NCBI RefSeq assembly: GCF_010993745.1 | Contig: NZ_WOTN01000001.1 | Span: 561,235-625,234 of the forward strand | DNA length: 64,000 nucleotides | Direction of reading: 5' to 3' | Source of the DNA: Fodinicola acaciae | Lineage (GTDB): Bacteria > Actinomycetota > Actinomycetes > Mycobacteriales > HKI-0501 | Shown here: piece by piece, positions 18,220-27,536 of the stretch | Numbering within the stretch: the stretch's first letter is position 1 | Layout of the letters: the number at the start of each line of letters is the position of its first letter | Position numbers and translations under genes: made by a program | The notes under the pieces: model-generated | The model's database searches: none | Seen by the model: only the letters and a program-made list of their open reading frames with translations | What the model was told of the DNA's origin: nothing

Positions 18220-18989
18220 CCCAGGGGCCGACGGCCGAGCGGCGGGCCGAGCTCGCCGCCAACCGGGCGGCGGTGCTCGACCGGATCGCCGCGGCGGCTC
18301 GGTCCGCCGGCCGCGATCCGGCGGACGTGACGCTCATCGCGGTGACGAAAACGTTCCCCGCCGACGACGTCGTCGCGTTGGCCGACATCGGCCAACGCGA
18401 CGTTGGCGAGAACCGCGACCAGGAGGCCGCCAGCAAGGCGGCCGCCGTTGCCGCCGTACGCGACGCGCATCCGGCTGTCGCCGACCTTCGCTGGCACTTC
18501 GTCGGACAGCTGCAGCGCAACAAGGTCGCGTCAGTTGTCCGTTATGCCGATCTCGTCCACAGCGTCGACCGGGTGAAACTCGTCACGTCGTTGGACCGGG
18601 CCGCCGCCGAGCATCGCGACCGGCCGCTGGACGTACTGGTGCAAATCGACCTCGCCGGCGAAGTGCCGGCGCGCCAACCGAGTCCGAAGGCGAGCATCGG
18701 CGCGCGTGGCGGTGTGGTGCCGGCGGATCTGCTCGCGCTGGCTGAGACGATCGCGGGTGCCACGGCGCTGCGGTTACGAGGCGTGATGGCGGTCGCGCCG
18801 CTCGGCGCCGACCCGGCCGAGGCGTTCGCCGCGCTCGCCGGCGTGTCGGATCGGCTGCGCGCCGAATTTCCGCAGGCTGGGGTCGTTTCCGCGGGTATGA
18901 GCGGGGATGTCGAGGCCGCTATAGCGCATGGCGCGACACACGTACGCATCGGTACGGCGTTGCTTGGCGGAAGAACAGCACTTCGTTAG
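18216..18989 (+). CDS. YggS-family pyridoxal-phosphate homeostasis protein
   Basis: This 257-residue single-domain PLP-binding TIM barrel lacks known catalysis and is thought to buffer PLP and amino/keto-acid pools. [15 protein letters not shown] holds the PLP lysine; [24 protein letters not shown] and [23 protein letters not shown] are family motifs. It lies between ftsZ and sepF, the common gram-positive arrangement. The GTG overlaps the ftsZ stop. A short insert (about 149-165) before PADLLALAE is seen in some actinobacterial members. Confidence 0.93.
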   Translation: MTQGPTAERRAELAANRAAVLDRIAAAARSAGRDPADVTLIAVTKTFPADDVVALADIGQRDVGENRDQEAASKAAAVAAVRDAHPAVADLRWHFVGQLQRNKVASVVRYADLVHSVDRVKLVTSLDRAAAEHRDRPLDVLVQIDLAGEVPARQPSPKASIGARGGVVPADLLALAETIAGATALRLRGVMAVAPLGADPAEAFAALAGVSDRLRAEFPQAGVVSAGMSGDVEAAIAHGATHVRIGTALLGGRTALR

Positions 18990-19093
18990 GTAGTCTGCTG
19001 TCACACGAATAACAACAGTGTCATTAGTTGCCTCTCGTAAAGCAAGAGGCGGCCGGTGATAGCAGTGGACCGACTCGAAGGGGGCGGGACCCG

Positions 19094-19738
19094 ATGGGGA
19101 CGTGGCGCAAGGCGGGTGTCTGGCTCGGCCTCGTCGAGGACGACGAGGACCGGGACTTCGTCGACGACGAACTCGACGCGTTCGACGAGGATTTCGAGCC
19201 GCCGGCCCGGCCACGCGGACGTGCCTCGGTGCAGCCGCCGGCCCGCTCCGAGCGGTCCGCCGAACGCTATTCGGAGCGTGCATCAGATCGAGCCGCGGAA
19301 CGAATGGCGCATAGTGCCGTCGATCGGACGGCTGACCGAGCCCCGGTACGGTCCTTCCCCCGAGTTGATGCGTCGTACGCATCAGAAGACAACCTCGCTC
19401 TTGCGCCACAGGTGGTTCCCCAGGTCATGCCGTCGATGTCAGTGAAACCCGAAGAGCCGTCGTACCGGATCACCACTATGCATCCGACCACTTACAACGA
19501 GGCACGGACGATCGGGGAGCATTTTCGCGATGGCGTCCCAGTGATCATGAACCTGACAGAAATGACCGAAGCGGACGCGCGACGGCTCGTGGACTTCTGC
19601 GCGGGACTTACCTTCGGTCTTCGGGGTAGCATCGACCGCGTCACCAACCGGGTGTTCCTGCTCTCGCCGGCCGACGTCGAAGTCACCGCGGAGGACAAGG
19701 CGAAGATCGCCGAGGGCGGGTTTTTCAACCAGAGTTGA
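19094..19738 (+). CDS. sepF: Cell division protein SepF
   Basis: This 214-residue protein tethers FtsZ to the membrane in actinobacteria. Residues 1-14 ([14 protein letters not shown]) form the amphipathic membrane helix; an acidic stretch (16-35) and a long disordered Arg/Ser/Ala linker follow. The C-terminal SepF domain (about 117-214) contains the block from [14 protein letters not shown] through PVIMNLTEM to [13 protein letters not shown]. The ATG at 19094 is chosen because the amphipathic helix begins there and GGGGGCGGG precedes it. A 105-bp gap after yggS contains a small hairpin (CCTCT-N8-AGAGG near 19030-19049) and probably a promoter. Confidence 0.94.
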   Translation: MGTWRKAGVWLGLVEDDEDRDFVDDELDAFDEDFEPPARPRGRASVQPPARSERSAERYSERASDRAAERMAHSAVDRTADRAPVRSFPRVDASYASEDNLALAPQVVPQVMPSMSVKPEEPSYRITTMHPTTYNEARTIGEHFRDGVPVIMNLTEMTEADARRLVDFCAGLTFGLRGSIDRVTNRVFLLSPADVEVTAEDKAKIAEGGFFNQS

Positions 19739-19756
19739 AGGAGAGGGTAAGCAACC

Positions 19757-20050
19757 GTGTCGCTCGTCTGGCAGGTGGCCTACCTCATCGTCTATTTCTT
19801 CTTCCTCTTCCTGCTCGCCCGGTTGGTGTTCGAGTGGGTCCAGTCATTCGCTCGCCGCTGGCGTCCGAGCAGGCCGGCGGCAGTGACCCTGGAGCTGGTT
19901 TTCAGCGTGACGGACCCGCCACTCAACCTCCTGAGGCGGGTTATTCCACCCCTTCGCGTCGGTGGAATTAGTCTGGACTTAGGCTTTATCTTGCTACTGG
20001 TAATTGTGTATGTCCTCATGAGCCTGCTTGGGGGGTTGAGTTTCAGGTGA
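19757..20050 (+). CDS. YggT-family membrane protein
   Basis: This 97-residue protein has two hydrophobic segments (about 5-25 and 74-94) flanking a basic loop with [25 protein letters not shown], the YggT signature. It has a GTG start with an AAGGAGAGG ribosome site. The sepF-yggT-divIVA order is typical of gram-positives. A role in division-site or osmotic homeostasis is suggested by context only. Confidence 0.92.
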   Translation: MSLVWQVAYLIVYFFFLFLLARLVFEWVQSFARRWRPSRPAAVTLELVFSVTDPPLNLLRRVIPPLRVGGISLDLGFILLLVIVYVLMSLLGGLSFR

Positions 20051-20093
20051 GTTCGACCTGCCTACGCGTGGCCCATTGGACCGAGGAGACGTT

Positions 20094-20954
20094 ATGCCGC
20101 TGACACCCGCCGACGTGCACAACGTGGCGTTCAAGAAGCCTCCGATCGGTAAGCGAGGCTACGACGAGGAGGAGGTCGACGCCTTCCTCGACGAGGTGGA
20201 GCGCGAACTCGCTCGGCTCATCGAGGAAAACAACGACCTGCGCGCGCAGGCCGGCGGGCGAGGTGGTGCCAGCGCACCGCCGCGCGACGATGCCGAGAGC
20301 CGCCGCCTCTCGCAGGAGAACTCCGAGCTCAAGAGCCAGATGGAGCGGCTCCGCCAGCAGGCGCAGGAGGCCCAGGCCGCCGCGCAGCAGGCGCAGCAGG
20401 CCGCGGCCCGTGCTCAGGACCAGCGCGGCGGCACCCAGGCCGGCGGCATGGCCGGGGCCATGGGCCTGTCCGGCGGTGAGCCGGGTGGCGAGCAGGCGCT
20501 GCGGGTCCTCATGCTGGCACAGCGCACCGCGGACGATCACGTCGGGGAGGCCCGCCGGGAAGCCGAGAAGCTGCTGAGCGACGCGCGCGCCAAGGCCGAC
20601 GAGCTGACCCGCAACGCGCGGTCCAAGGCCGAGGCGCTGGAGCAGGAGGCGCGGCAGCGCCACCAGGAGGCGATGGGCAGCCTGGACGCCAAGCGCTCCG
20701 CGCTGCAGAAGCACATCGAGGAGCTCAAGTCCTTCGAGCGCGAATACCGTACGCGCCTCAAGGCGTTCCTGGAGACCCAGCTGCGTGACCTGACCGACCG
20801 CGGCCAGGCCATCGAGACCGAGAGCCGGGGGGCCGACCGGTCCGCGACGGTGACCGGCTCGACCGGCATCAACAACTCGACCGGCGTGTCGGGTTCGTTC
20901 GGTGGCGGCGTACGCGGTCTCGGCCTGGACAGCGACCACAACAGCCGTTACTGA
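20094..20954 (+). CDS. wag31: DivIVA / Wag31 polar growth protein
   Basis: This 286-residue coiled-coil scaffold recruits the elongation machinery to cell poles and division sites. The N-terminal DivIVA domain ([19 protein letters not shown] then [14 protein letters not shown], residues 1-35) is complete. Heptad-rich helices (about 60-110 and 150-240) are separated by a Gly-rich linker, and the C-terminus is Gly/Ser/Asn-rich. The ATG at 20094 with GAGGAG upstream is preferred over the in-frame ATG at 20076. Wag31 homologues are commonly regulated by Ser/Thr kinases. Confidence 0.94.
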   Translation: MPLTPADVHNVAFKKPPIGKRGYDEEEVDAFLDEVERELARLIEENNDLRAQAGGRGGASAPPRDDAESRRLSQENSELKSQMERLRQQAQEAQAAAQQAQQAAARAQDQRGGTQAGGMAGAMGLSGGEPGGEQALRVLMLAQRTADDHVGEARREAEKLLSDARAKADELTRNARSKAEALEQEARQRHQEAMGSLDAKRSALQKHIEELKSFEREYRTRLKAFLETQLRDLTDRGQAIETESRGADRSATVTGSTGINNSTGVSGSFGGGVRGLGLDSDHNSRY

Positions 20955-20987
20955 TCAACCCCTAGAGCGTGACCGGGAGCTGAGCGC

Positions 20988-21866
20988 GTGCTCATCGCGA
21001 GCCTGCTGCTAGTCGTGGCGGCCGCCGGCGTGCTGATCGTGGGTGTGGTCACCAGCAACGTACTGCTGGTGGCCGCTTCCATCGGTGTCAGCGTGCTGGC
21101 GGCCGTGCTGCTGTATCTGGGCGCGCGTCACCAGCGACGGCCGGCGGCCGCTGGAGCGTCCCGCGCACCCGATCGCAAGCCAGCCAGGAAGCAGCCAGCC
21201 GCGGCACCGCCGGTCGCCGCGCCGCCGGCCAAGCGCGCCGGTCGCAGCGAGACCACGGCCGTGTTGCCACCGGTGGTCCCGCCGAAGGGTCGCAAGCCTC
21301 CGAAGGTCGACGAGAGCGCGTTCGCGCGGCCGGACAAGGCGTCGACCGGCGAGCGGACCCAGCAGCTCCCCACGGTGCCAGCCACACCACCAGCCACACC
21401 ACCGGTCGCGGCGCCGGAGAAGCCGGCCGCCGAGAAGCCGCCGGAGCCGGTCGAGCCCGAGGTCGCAGAGGCGACGCCGGAGGCGGTCAGCGACCCGGTC
21501 GTAGCGACGCGTACGCCAGCAGTCACCCCACCAGTGACTCCGCCGACGGTGCCGAGCCAGCCGGCAAGGGCGCAGAAAAACGCCGAGGAGCCGGCGCCGC
21601 CGAAGCGCGAGGAGCTCCGCGACCCGGACGATCCGGCCGACGAGCCGGGGATCGAGCCGATCGGCACCGGCGTGGCCGACGAGTTCGCCGCGCGCGACGA
21701 CGACGTCGTCGTGATCGACGGCCGGCCGCGGTTTCACCTCTCCGGCTGCGCGCACCTGGACGGCAAGGACTCCGAAGCCGTACCGGTGTGGGAGGCCTTC
21801 GAGCTCGGCTTCACCCCATGCGCGCTCTGCAAGCCGGTTGCCCAGCTCATGGCCGTACGGCATTAG
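20988..21866 (+). CDS. Two-TM membrane protein with C-terminal Cys-x-x-Cys domain
   Basis: I do not recognise a function. The 292-residue protein begins with two short membrane helices (about 2-20 and 24-42), followed by a long Pro/Ala/Glu-rich disordered segment (45-225). It ends in a compact domain (about 235-292) with FHLSGCAHLDG and FTPCALCKPV. That end resembles a small Cys/His metal-binding domain found at the ends of actinobacterial membrane proteins downstream of wag31. The GTG at 20988 follows a spaced GGGAGC. The stop codon TAG is completed by the first base of a MITE-like element. Confidence 0.7.
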   Translation: MLIASLLLVVAAAGVLIVGVVTSNVLLVAASIGVSVLAAVLLYLGARHQRRPAAAGASRAPDRKPARKQPAAAPPVAAPPAKRAGRSETTAVLPPVVPPKGRKPPKVDESAFARPDKASTGERTQQLPTVPATPPATPPVAAPEKPAAEKPPEPVEPEVAEATPEAVSDPVVATRTPAVTPPVTPPTVPSQPARAQKNAEEPAPPKREELRDPDDPADEPGIEPIGTGVADEFAARDDDVVVIDGRPRFHLSGCAHLDGKDSEAVPVWEAFELGFTPCALCKPVAQLMAVRH

Positions 21867-22041
21867 GCCTGTCCCGACCCCTCCGCGGGGCGATAGCCGA
21901 GCCGCTGTCACATCTTTCTCGGGCCGCCTGACGGCACGGCGAAACCGCCCACGTGGCGCTGCCACGCCGGGCGGCTCCGCCGCACCGCCAGACGACGTTT
22001 TGGATCTCGACTCTCATCCCCGCGGAGGGTCGGGACAGGCC
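21866..22041. mobile_element. 176-bp MITE-like element with 25-bp terminal inverted repeats
   Basis: The left terminus (21866-21890, beginning GGCCTGTCCCGACC) and right terminus (22018-22041) are inverted copies differing by a single C. Both sides are flanked by TTA (21863-21865 and 22042-22044), a plausible 3-bp target duplication. The interior has no gene. The element inserted exactly at the 3' end of the preceding gene; without it the frame would end in TAA at the same point. Confidence 0.75.
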
Positions 22042-22313
22042 TTAATTCAGATCTCACGCTGCGCCGACTAGCGCTTCAGGAATTGCCGCCTACCCTGGTC
22101 TGACAACAGCGTCGTTCGTGCGCGTCAGGATTGTGGCGCGCATCGAGGTTACGTATCGTGTCTGCCTCGGGGAAGGCGGATCCGCACGGGCGCCGAACGA
22201 CAAGTCGGGCGGCCCGCTGGACCGCGGTCGCCGGTACGTGAGCAATCTTCCAATGTCGGACACCATCCGCCGAGAACAGCGCCCCGGCGGCGAGCAGAAC
22301 GGAACCCACGCCC
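22042..22313 (+). promoter_or_regulatory. Upstream region of the TraR/DksA gene
   Basis: These 272 bp contain no convincing gene and presumably hold the promoter of the zinc-finger gene and lspA. The stretch around 22146-22160 is the most AT-rich part and could contain a -10 region. No strong terminator or riboswitch is seen. Confidence 0.4.
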
Positions 22314-22694
22314 GTGAGCACCAACACGTCATCCGCCAGTGCTGAGTACGCGGACATCAGGGCCGACTTGACCGCTCGCGCCGAGGACCTGCGCGCCGAA
22401 TACGCTCGCGCGCTCGCCGAGATCTCCGATATGCAGCGCGACCGCGTCTCCGACGGGGCCGGCGACGACCAGGCCGACGCCGGCACCAAGGCGTTCGAAC
22501 GCGAGCAGGAGCTGTCCCTGGCCCGCGGCATCCAGGCCCGCCTCGACCAGGTCGAGCATGCCCTGGCACAGTTGGATGCTGGCACGTACGGCATCTGCGA
22601 GTCCTGTGGCAACCGGATCCCGACGGCCCGCCTGGAGGCGTTCCCGTTCGTCACCTTGTGCGTCACGTGCAAGCAGCTGGAGGAGCGACACTGA
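22314..22694 (+). CDS. TraR/DksA-family zinc-finger protein
   Basis: This 126-residue protein has a long N-terminal alpha-helical coiled coil (about 8-85) and a C4 zinc finger, CESCGNRIPTAR followed by LCVTCKQLEE (about 95-122). This is the TraR/DksA architecture, whose members act in the RNA polymerase secondary channel. Actinobacterial relatives include RbpA-independent RNAP-binding proteins and stress modulators. The GTG start is weakly supported by a ribosome site. The stop lies four bases into the region used as the lspA start. Confidence 0.88.
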   Translation: MSTNTSSASAEYADIRADLTARAEDLRAEYARALAEISDMQRDRVSDGAGDDQADAGTKAFEREQELSLARGIQARLDQVEHALAQLDAGTYGICESCGNRIPTARLEAFPFVTLCVTCKQLEERH

Positions 22695-23233
22695 CCGAGA
22701 AGAAGTCGGGGCGGCCGATCGTCCTGTTCGCGGTGATCGCGGTCCTGGCGATCGGCATCGACCAGCTCACCAAGGCGCTGGTCGTGGCATATCTGGAAAA
22801 CCGGCCGCCGATCTGGCTGATCGGCGACCTGGTGTCGCTGCAGGCCACCCGCAACACCGGCGCCGCCTTCTCGCTGGGCCAGACGTACACGGTGCTTCTC
22901 TCGCTCTTCGCGATCGGCGTCATCGTCTACATCATCCGTACGGCCCGCCGGCTCAACTCGATCGGTTGGGCCGTCGCGCTGGGGTTGATCCTCGGCGGAG
23001 CCGCCGGCAACCTGTCTGACCGGATCTTCCGCGCGCCGGCGCCGCTGCAGGGCGGTGTCGTCGACTTCTTCAGCGTCGGCTGGTTCCCGGTCTTCAACGT
23101 CGCCGACTCGTGTCTGTGCGTCGGCGTCGCGATCGTCGTGCTGTTGGTGTTCCGTGGCATCGGCGTCGACGGCAAGCGAGCCGCCGACCAGCGCACCAGC
23201 GCCGAGAAGTCGGTGTCAGACTCGTCTTCGTGA
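22691..23233 (+). CDS. lspA: Lipoprotein signal peptidase LspA, probable CTG start
   Basis: This inner-membrane aspartyl protease cleaves diacylated prolipoproteins. Four membrane helices surround the family motifs [15 protein letters not shown]110RI and FNVAD139S; the two Asp residues are catalytic. The likely start is CTG at 22691: it forms a CTGA overlap with the previous stop, has GGAGGAG six bases upstream, and gives the normal N-terminus [15 protein letters not shown] codons at 22658 and 22667 are alternatives but would place the ribosome site inside the gene. The C-terminal tail is hydrophilic. It overlaps the RluD-type gene by four bases. Confidence 0.92.
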   Translation: MTEKKSGRPIVLFAVIAVLAIGIDQLTKALVVAYLENRPPIWLIGDLVSLQATRNTGAAFSLGQTYTVLLSLFAIGVIVYIIRTARRLNSIGWAVALGLILGGAAGNLSDRIFRAPAPLQGGVVDFFSVGWFPVFNVADSCLCVGVAIVVLLVFRGIGVDGKRAADQRTSAEKSVSDSSS

Positions 23234-24177
23234 GTGACGCGATGATGGGGGAGCACCGGTCGATGCCGGTGCCGGACGGCCTCGACGGCATGCGGGTCGA
23301 TGCCGCGTTGGCGCGGATGTTCGGTCTGTCCCGCACGGCCGCCGCCGCGCTGGCCGCCGCCGGCGAGGTCAGCGTCGACGGAGTCCAGCAGGGCAAGTCC
23401 GACCGGGTCGTCGGCGGTGCCTGGCTGGAGGTCACGCTGCCGCCGCCTCCTGGCGCTCCGACCGTCGAGGTGGTGCCGGTCGACGGGTTGAGTGTCGTGT
23501 ACGCGGACGACGACATCGCGGTGGTGGACAAGCCGGTCGGCGTGGCGGTGCATCCGAGTCCAGGCTGGAGCGGACCGACGGTGATTGGCGGCCTGGCGGC
23601 GATGGGACACCGCGTGTCGACCAGCGGCGCGGCGGAGCGGCAAGGGGTTGTCCACCGGCTCGACGCCGGCACCACCGGGGTGATGGTGGTCGCCAAGAGC
23701 GAACGGGCCTACACGCTGTTGAAACGCGCGTTCAAGGAACGTACGGTCGACAAGGGTTACGTCGCGGTGGTGCAGGGACATCTGGATCCGTTGCGCGGCA
23801 CCATCGACGCGCCGATCGACCGGCATCCGTCGTCAGACTGGAAGTTTGCCGTCGTGGCCGGCGGCCGGCCGAGCGTGACGCATTACGAGACGACCGAGGC
23901 TTTCCGTGCGGCGAGCCTGGTCGACGTGAAGCTGGAGACCGGTCGTACGCACCAGATCCGCGTACACATGGCGGCGATGCGGCATCCGTGCGTCGGGGAT
24001 CTGACCTATGGCGCCGATCCGACGCTCGCCCGGCGGCTCGGACTGAGCCGGCAGTGGCTGCACGCGGCCCGGCTCGGCTTCGAGCATCCGGCCGACGGCC
24101 AGTGGGTCGAGTTCACCTCGCCGTTTCCGCCGGACCTGCAGCACGCGCTCGACGTCCTCCGCGAATCCTCGGTATGA
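23230..24177 (+). CDS. RluD-family rRNA pseudouridine synthase
   Basis: This protein of about 315 residues isomerises uridines in 23S rRNA. The N-terminal S4-like RNA-binding domain (about 14-70, [19 protein letters not shown]) precedes the catalytic domain. HRLD145AGTTG carries the catalytic Asp, YVAVVQG and [14 protein letters not shown] are RluD/RluC signatures. The GTG overlapping the lspA stop is chosen; an internal ATG at 23263 has a better ribosome site and cannot be excluded. Pairing of lspA with an rluD-type gene is widespread. Confidence 0.93.
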   Translation: MSDAMMGEHRSMPVPDGLDGMRVDAALARMFGLSRTAAAALAAAGEVSVDGVQQGKSDRVVGGAWLEVTLPPPPGAPTVEVVPVDGLSVVYADDDIAVVDKPVGVAVHPSPGWSGPTVIGGLAAMGHRVSTSGAAERQGVVHRLDAGTTGVMVVAKSERAYTLLKRAFKERTVDKGYVAVVQGHLDPLRGTIDAPIDRHPSSDWKFAVVAGGRPSVTHYETTEAFRAASLVDVKLETGRTHQIRVHMAAMRHPCVGDLTYGADPTLARRLGLSRQWLHAARLGFEHPADGQWVEFTSPFPPDLQHALDVLRESSV

Positions 24178-24863
24178 ACCGGCTGGCGCGCGGTGTGCGC
24201 CGGTTCCGTACGCTGGCCCCGGTTTCGCAGATATTGATCGTCTTTCTGGTTGTCGCCATCTTCGCTGGCGGTGTCTGGTTTTTTTGGCCGCGGCCGGTTC
24301 CGTCCAATGTGGACGACATCTCGGTCGCGCGGGTCGGACCCTCCGACGGCACGAACATTCCCGCGTACGTGGTCGCCGCACAGCGTTCGCTCGCCTCACT
24401 AAAGGGCGCCACGCCGATCGTCGCGCTGGTATCTTTTCGTGAATATCAAACGGGTTCCGGTGCTGCCGCGGTGCTGAAGGGAATGCCGCTGCGCCTGGCG
24501 TACGCGCATGTGCCGATCGCCGGCGCGCAGACGCGACTTACATCTTTTACCGCGGTTTCCGGTCGGGATCTCGCGAGCGGAGTGGTCGGCTTAGCGGCCG
24601 AACGTACGACGACGGCGGGAGACCTCGCGGCGGCTGGAGATACGGTTGGGGCAGATATAGCGCGGCGTGAGGCAGCGGCGTATCGGGGTGGATGCGCCTG
24701 CGTTTATGGAGTTGTCGTCGTGGCGGCGCCTGATTCATTGCGTGCGTTGGCGGGTCGGAGCGAGGTGCGGGCTGTTGAGGCGGCGGCGGAAATCCGGGAC
24801 CCTTATTCGACCGTCTTTCGGCCGTTGTTGCCGGAGGATAGTGGGGTAGTTGGAGTGGGCTAG
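24174..24863 (+). CDS. Membrane-anchored protein of unknown function
   Basis: I do not recognise this 229-residue protein. It has a short basic cytoplasmic end ([12 protein letters not shown]), one membrane helix (about 18-38, ending FFWPRP) and an extracytoplasmic domain of mixed Ala/Val/Arg composition with a CAC pair near residue 178. It overlaps the RluD-type gene by four bases, so it is the last gene of the lspA operon. The final third uses more A/T-ending codons than its neighbours. Repeat copy 2 begins immediately after the stop. Confidence 0.6.
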   Translation: MNRLARGVRRFRTLAPVSQILIVFLVVAIFAGGVWFFWPRPVPSNVDDISVARVGPSDGTNIPAYVVAAQRSLASLKGATPIVALVSFREYQTGSGAAAVLKGMPLRLAYAHVPIAGAQTRLTSFTAVSGRDLASGVVGLAAERTTTAGDLAAAGDTVGADIARREAAAYRGGCACVYGVVVVAAPDSLRALAGRSEVRAVEAAAEIRDPYSTVFRPLLPEDSGVVGVG

Positions 24864-25045
24864 GTTTTCTGGTTGCGTCGGTGGGTTGGGTTTCATGTTT
24901 GGTGCGTTTGAAGGTGGTTGGGTTTCCATGATTGTTGCGTTTGGGGGTGGTGGCGCCTGCGCGGCGGGCGCTCCTGCGCGGAGGGCGACCTCAAGAGGAG
25001 GGGCGCGCGGGGTTTCGCTGTTGGTTGGGTTGGGTGCCGCGTGTG

Positions 25046-25086
25046 CGGTTGTCCGTTCTCCTTGGCGGGAGAGAACGGACAAACCG
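25046..25086 (+). mobile_element. Remnant hairpin cassette, left position of copy 2
   Basis: GTCCGTTCTC (25051-25060) pairs with GAGAACGGAC (25071-25080) across a 10-base loop. These are the outer-stem ends of the 155-bp cassette in copy 1 at the same position, so the inner stem has been deleted while the outer stem is retained. Confidence 0.6.
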
Positions 25087-25430
25087 ACCAGGAGTGTGGC
25101 TGGGGCGCCGGCGGTGCCGTGGCGTCCCGGTGGGTGGCGAGAAGGTCCACTATGTGGGATGTAAAAACGTGTGGAGCGCTAAATGTCCGGCTTGCGAGGT
25201 TCGCGGATGGCATGAATGTCGAGTTACTTGCGCTGGACGTAAGAAACAAGGCCTTCACGCCGCCGCGATCACCTGGCGCTGTGACGGGTGTGACTATCGA
25301 GGCTGATAATGCTGTTGTGACTACTGGTCTGCAACAGATGTCCGTTTTGATGTCTTGTTAAACAAGTATTACGCAGTCAGCCGCTACAGCACGATCGTTT
25401 GGCGTCCCGACCGACGGGTTGCTTCCCATA

Positions 25431-25449
25431 CGGGGAGAACGAGCAAGCC
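25431..25449 (+). mobile_element. Half cassette remnant, right position of copy 2
   Basis: CGGGGAGAACGAGCAAGCC matches the right end of the full cassette in copy 3 (42429-42453). The left half is missing, leaving a scar at the position that is empty in copies 1 and 4. Confidence 0.55.
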
Positions 25450-25732
25450 CGGAAGACCCAGCCCCGCCCACAAACCGCCACCCGCACTCCCAAATGCACA
25501 CGATTGGCATCCACGCGCCCCCTCCCTTGAGGTCGCCCTCCGCGCAGGAGCGCCCGCCGCGCAGGCGAAAAACCCAATCACCCACCCAACGCAACAACCA
25601 GAAAACCAACCACTCTCACCAACGCAAAAATCAGAAACCCGACCACATCCTCAGCAACAATCGAACCCCCCACCGCCACCCCACACCACCACATCAACCC
25701 ACCGCCACACTTTCGCCACCTCAGCCAGAAAA

Positions 25733-26707
25733 CTACGCCCCGGGACCAGACTCGGCGGCGCGTTCCAAAAGTTCCATCGCCTCGACATGCGTCGGCAAAC
25801 CCGTGACATCGCCGAGCGCCCCGACGATGCCCGCGGCGAGTTGGTTGCCGAGCCAGGCGGAGGGTAGCTCGGCCAAGCCGCGGAGACGGCCGACAAGATA
25901 GCCGGCGGCTACGGCGTCGCCGGCGCCGACCGGGTCGACGACGGAGGTGGCGGCGGACGGCAGGTGGTAGGTGTCGGCGCCGCCGTTGACCCAGAGGCCG
26001 GCGGCGCCGGCTTTGACGACGATCTCGGCGACGCCGGCGGTGCGCGCGGCTTCGATGACGGCGTCGGGGTCGTCGACGCCGAAGACTGGCGTGGCCTCAT
26101 CGGTGCCGATGAACAGCTGCGTGCAGCCTTCCAGCAGTTCCCGCGATCGTTTGCCCTGCTCGGCGACGTCGCCGAGCTGCGGACGGATGTTGACGTCGAA
26201 GGCGACCGAGATGCCGGCGGCCGGTGCCTCCCGGCAGAGGCGGCTGACCAGCGCGTACGGCCCGTCGCCGAGCGATGCGGTCAGGCCGGAGGTGAGCAGT
26301 GCACGCGGCCTGGCGGCGAGTACGCGGTCGGCGTCGGTGGCGGTCATGGCGGCGGCTGCCGAGCCGGCGCGGTAGTAGTAGACGCGGCGCGCGCCGTCGT
26401 CGGTGACGTCCTTGAGAAAAACGCCGGTCGGATGTGCCGCGTCCATCGCGATCAGCGACGTGTCGATGCCGAGCTCACCGGCGGCGGCGATCAGCCGTGC
26501 ACCGAAGGGGTCGTCGCCGACGGCCGTCGCCAGCGCCGTGCGTACGCCGAAGCGCGCCGTGCCGGCGGCCACGTTGAGCTCGGCGCCGGCCACATACACG
26601 TCCAGCGCCGGCGCGCCGAGCAGTCGCTGGTCGGCCGGTGGCTGCAGCAGGACCATCGGCTCGCCGACGGTGATGAGTTCGATCCGGTCAGCTGGTGAGT
26701 CGGGCAC
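25733..26707 (-). CDS. PfkB-family carbohydrate kinase (2-keto-3-deoxygluconate kinase-like)
   Basis: This 324-residue ribokinase-fold enzyme phosphorylates a sugar or sugar acid with ATP. N-terminal ITVGEPMVLLQP, AGAELNVAAGTARFG and the catalytic, anion-hole block VDPVGAGDAVAAGYL (about 265-279, Asp as base) are present. FDVNIRPQL matches KdgK-type members. The GTG at 26707 lies inside the preceding gene, with a 20-base overlap, so the two minus-strand genes are coupled. The substrate is not determined; a sugar-acid role would fit the dehydratase at 32644. Confidence 0.85.
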   Translation of the reverse strand: MPDSPADRIELITVGEPMVLLQPPADQRLLGAPALDVYVAGAELNVAAGTARFGVRTALATAVGDDPFGARLIAAAGELGIDTSLIAMDAAHPTGVFLKDVTDDGARRVYYYRAGSAAAAMTATDADRVLAARPRALLTSGLTASLGDGPYALVSRLCREAPAAGISVAFDVNIRPQLGDVAEQGKRSRELLEGCTQLFIGTDEATPVFGVDDPDAVIEAARTAGVAEIVVKAGAAGLWVNGGADTYHLPSAATSVVDPVGAGDAVAAGYLVGRLRGLAELPSAWLGNQLAAGIVGALGDVTGLPTHVEAMELLERAAESGPGA

Positions 26708-27326
26708 GATTGCATTGTGCCTGGCCGAGCGCCGTCACCGTGACCGAAGCGCTGTCCATCACAGCGGCCAGCGCGGCCACGGCGGTGATCTTGCCGGCCA
26801 GCCAGTCGGCGGAGCCGTCGCGCTGCGGCGCGTGCACCAGCAGCGTACGGTCGGCCAGCGTCACGAAGTCGGTGCTGACCGGTGCGAGCGTGGCGCGTAC
26901 GGCCGGCCGCTCCAGCAGGGCGGCGCCGGCCGCGTCCGCCTCGACCAGCTTGAAATGCTGGTGGCTCGGCAGCCGCTGCAGCGCCAGCTCCGGATCGACG
27001 TAGCGGATGCCGAGCCGGAACCGGCCGGCCGCGCCGGACAGGTGTGCGACGACAGTGACCAGCGACAGCCAGTCGGCCGGTCGCGGACCGATCGCGGCGG
27101 CCCAGTCGTCGCGGCCGGACAGCACCGGCTGCCGCCAGCCGAACAGCTCGATCGACACGCCGTCGACCGTGCCGTACCAGCCGTCGGAGATCGGCACCGG
27201 GCCACCGGCCCGGCCGTCGATCTCCCGGGGTCCCAACTCGCTGGCCCACACGCGGACGGCCCACGGCCACAGGTCGGTCCGGCGCAGACCGGCAGCGGCC
27301 GCAGCCGTGCCTATCAGGCCTGACAT
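26688..27326 (-). CDS. Hypothetical protein upstream of the PfkB kinase
   Basis: This 212-residue soluble protein has no family I recognise. It is rich in Trp, Ala and Arg, with no signal peptide or membrane helix. The ATG at 27326 is preceded by a GGAAGGGAG ribosome site; longer frames enter the divergent promoter region. It overlaps the kinase by 20 bases and is transcribed divergently from dnaE, so it may belong to the same metabolic step as the kinase. Confidence 0.6.
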   Translation of the reverse strand: MSGLIGTAAAAAGLRRTDLWPWAVRVWASELGPREIDGRAGGPVPISDGWYGTVDGVSIELFGWRQPVLSGRDDWAAAIGPRPADWLSLVTVVAHLSGAAGRFRLGIRYVDPELALQRLPSHQHFKLVEADAAGAALLERPAVRATLAPVSTDFVTLADRTLLVHAPQRDGSADWLAGKITAVAALAAVMDSASVTVTALGQAQCNRARLTS

Positions 27327-27536
27327 TTGGCTCCCTTCCACCAGACGCCCTCTTGGACCCCACCCGTGGTCATCCTGCCGCGTACGGCGTGATGCTGGTG
27401 TAAAGCGGACGAGATTCAGCCGGCCCGACACGCGGTCCAGGCAACGCCGGAGTTGTCAGACCGGCGTGCGAGGATCGGGTTCTGGATCCCTTCGTGGGTC
27501 CACAGACCGCGGGACAAAGAGGGGGTCCAGCCGAGG

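Larger units (their letters stand above)
24866..25725 (+). repeat. Intergenic palindromic element, copy 2
   Basis: The layout is the same as the other copies: GT-rich left arm (24866-24954), GC-rich inverted repeat (24955-25002 pairing with 25520-25566), a core about 70 percent or more identical to the others (about 25084-25375, including GGAGCGCTAAATGTCCGG and CTTGTTAAACAAG), and an AC-rich right arm to about 25725. Both cassette positions carry shortened cassettes. The core has a 69-codon frame (25152-25361) with an AGAAGG ribosome-site-like sequence, but it is not preserved at full length in the other copies. It lies between convergent genes. Confidence 0.85.
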
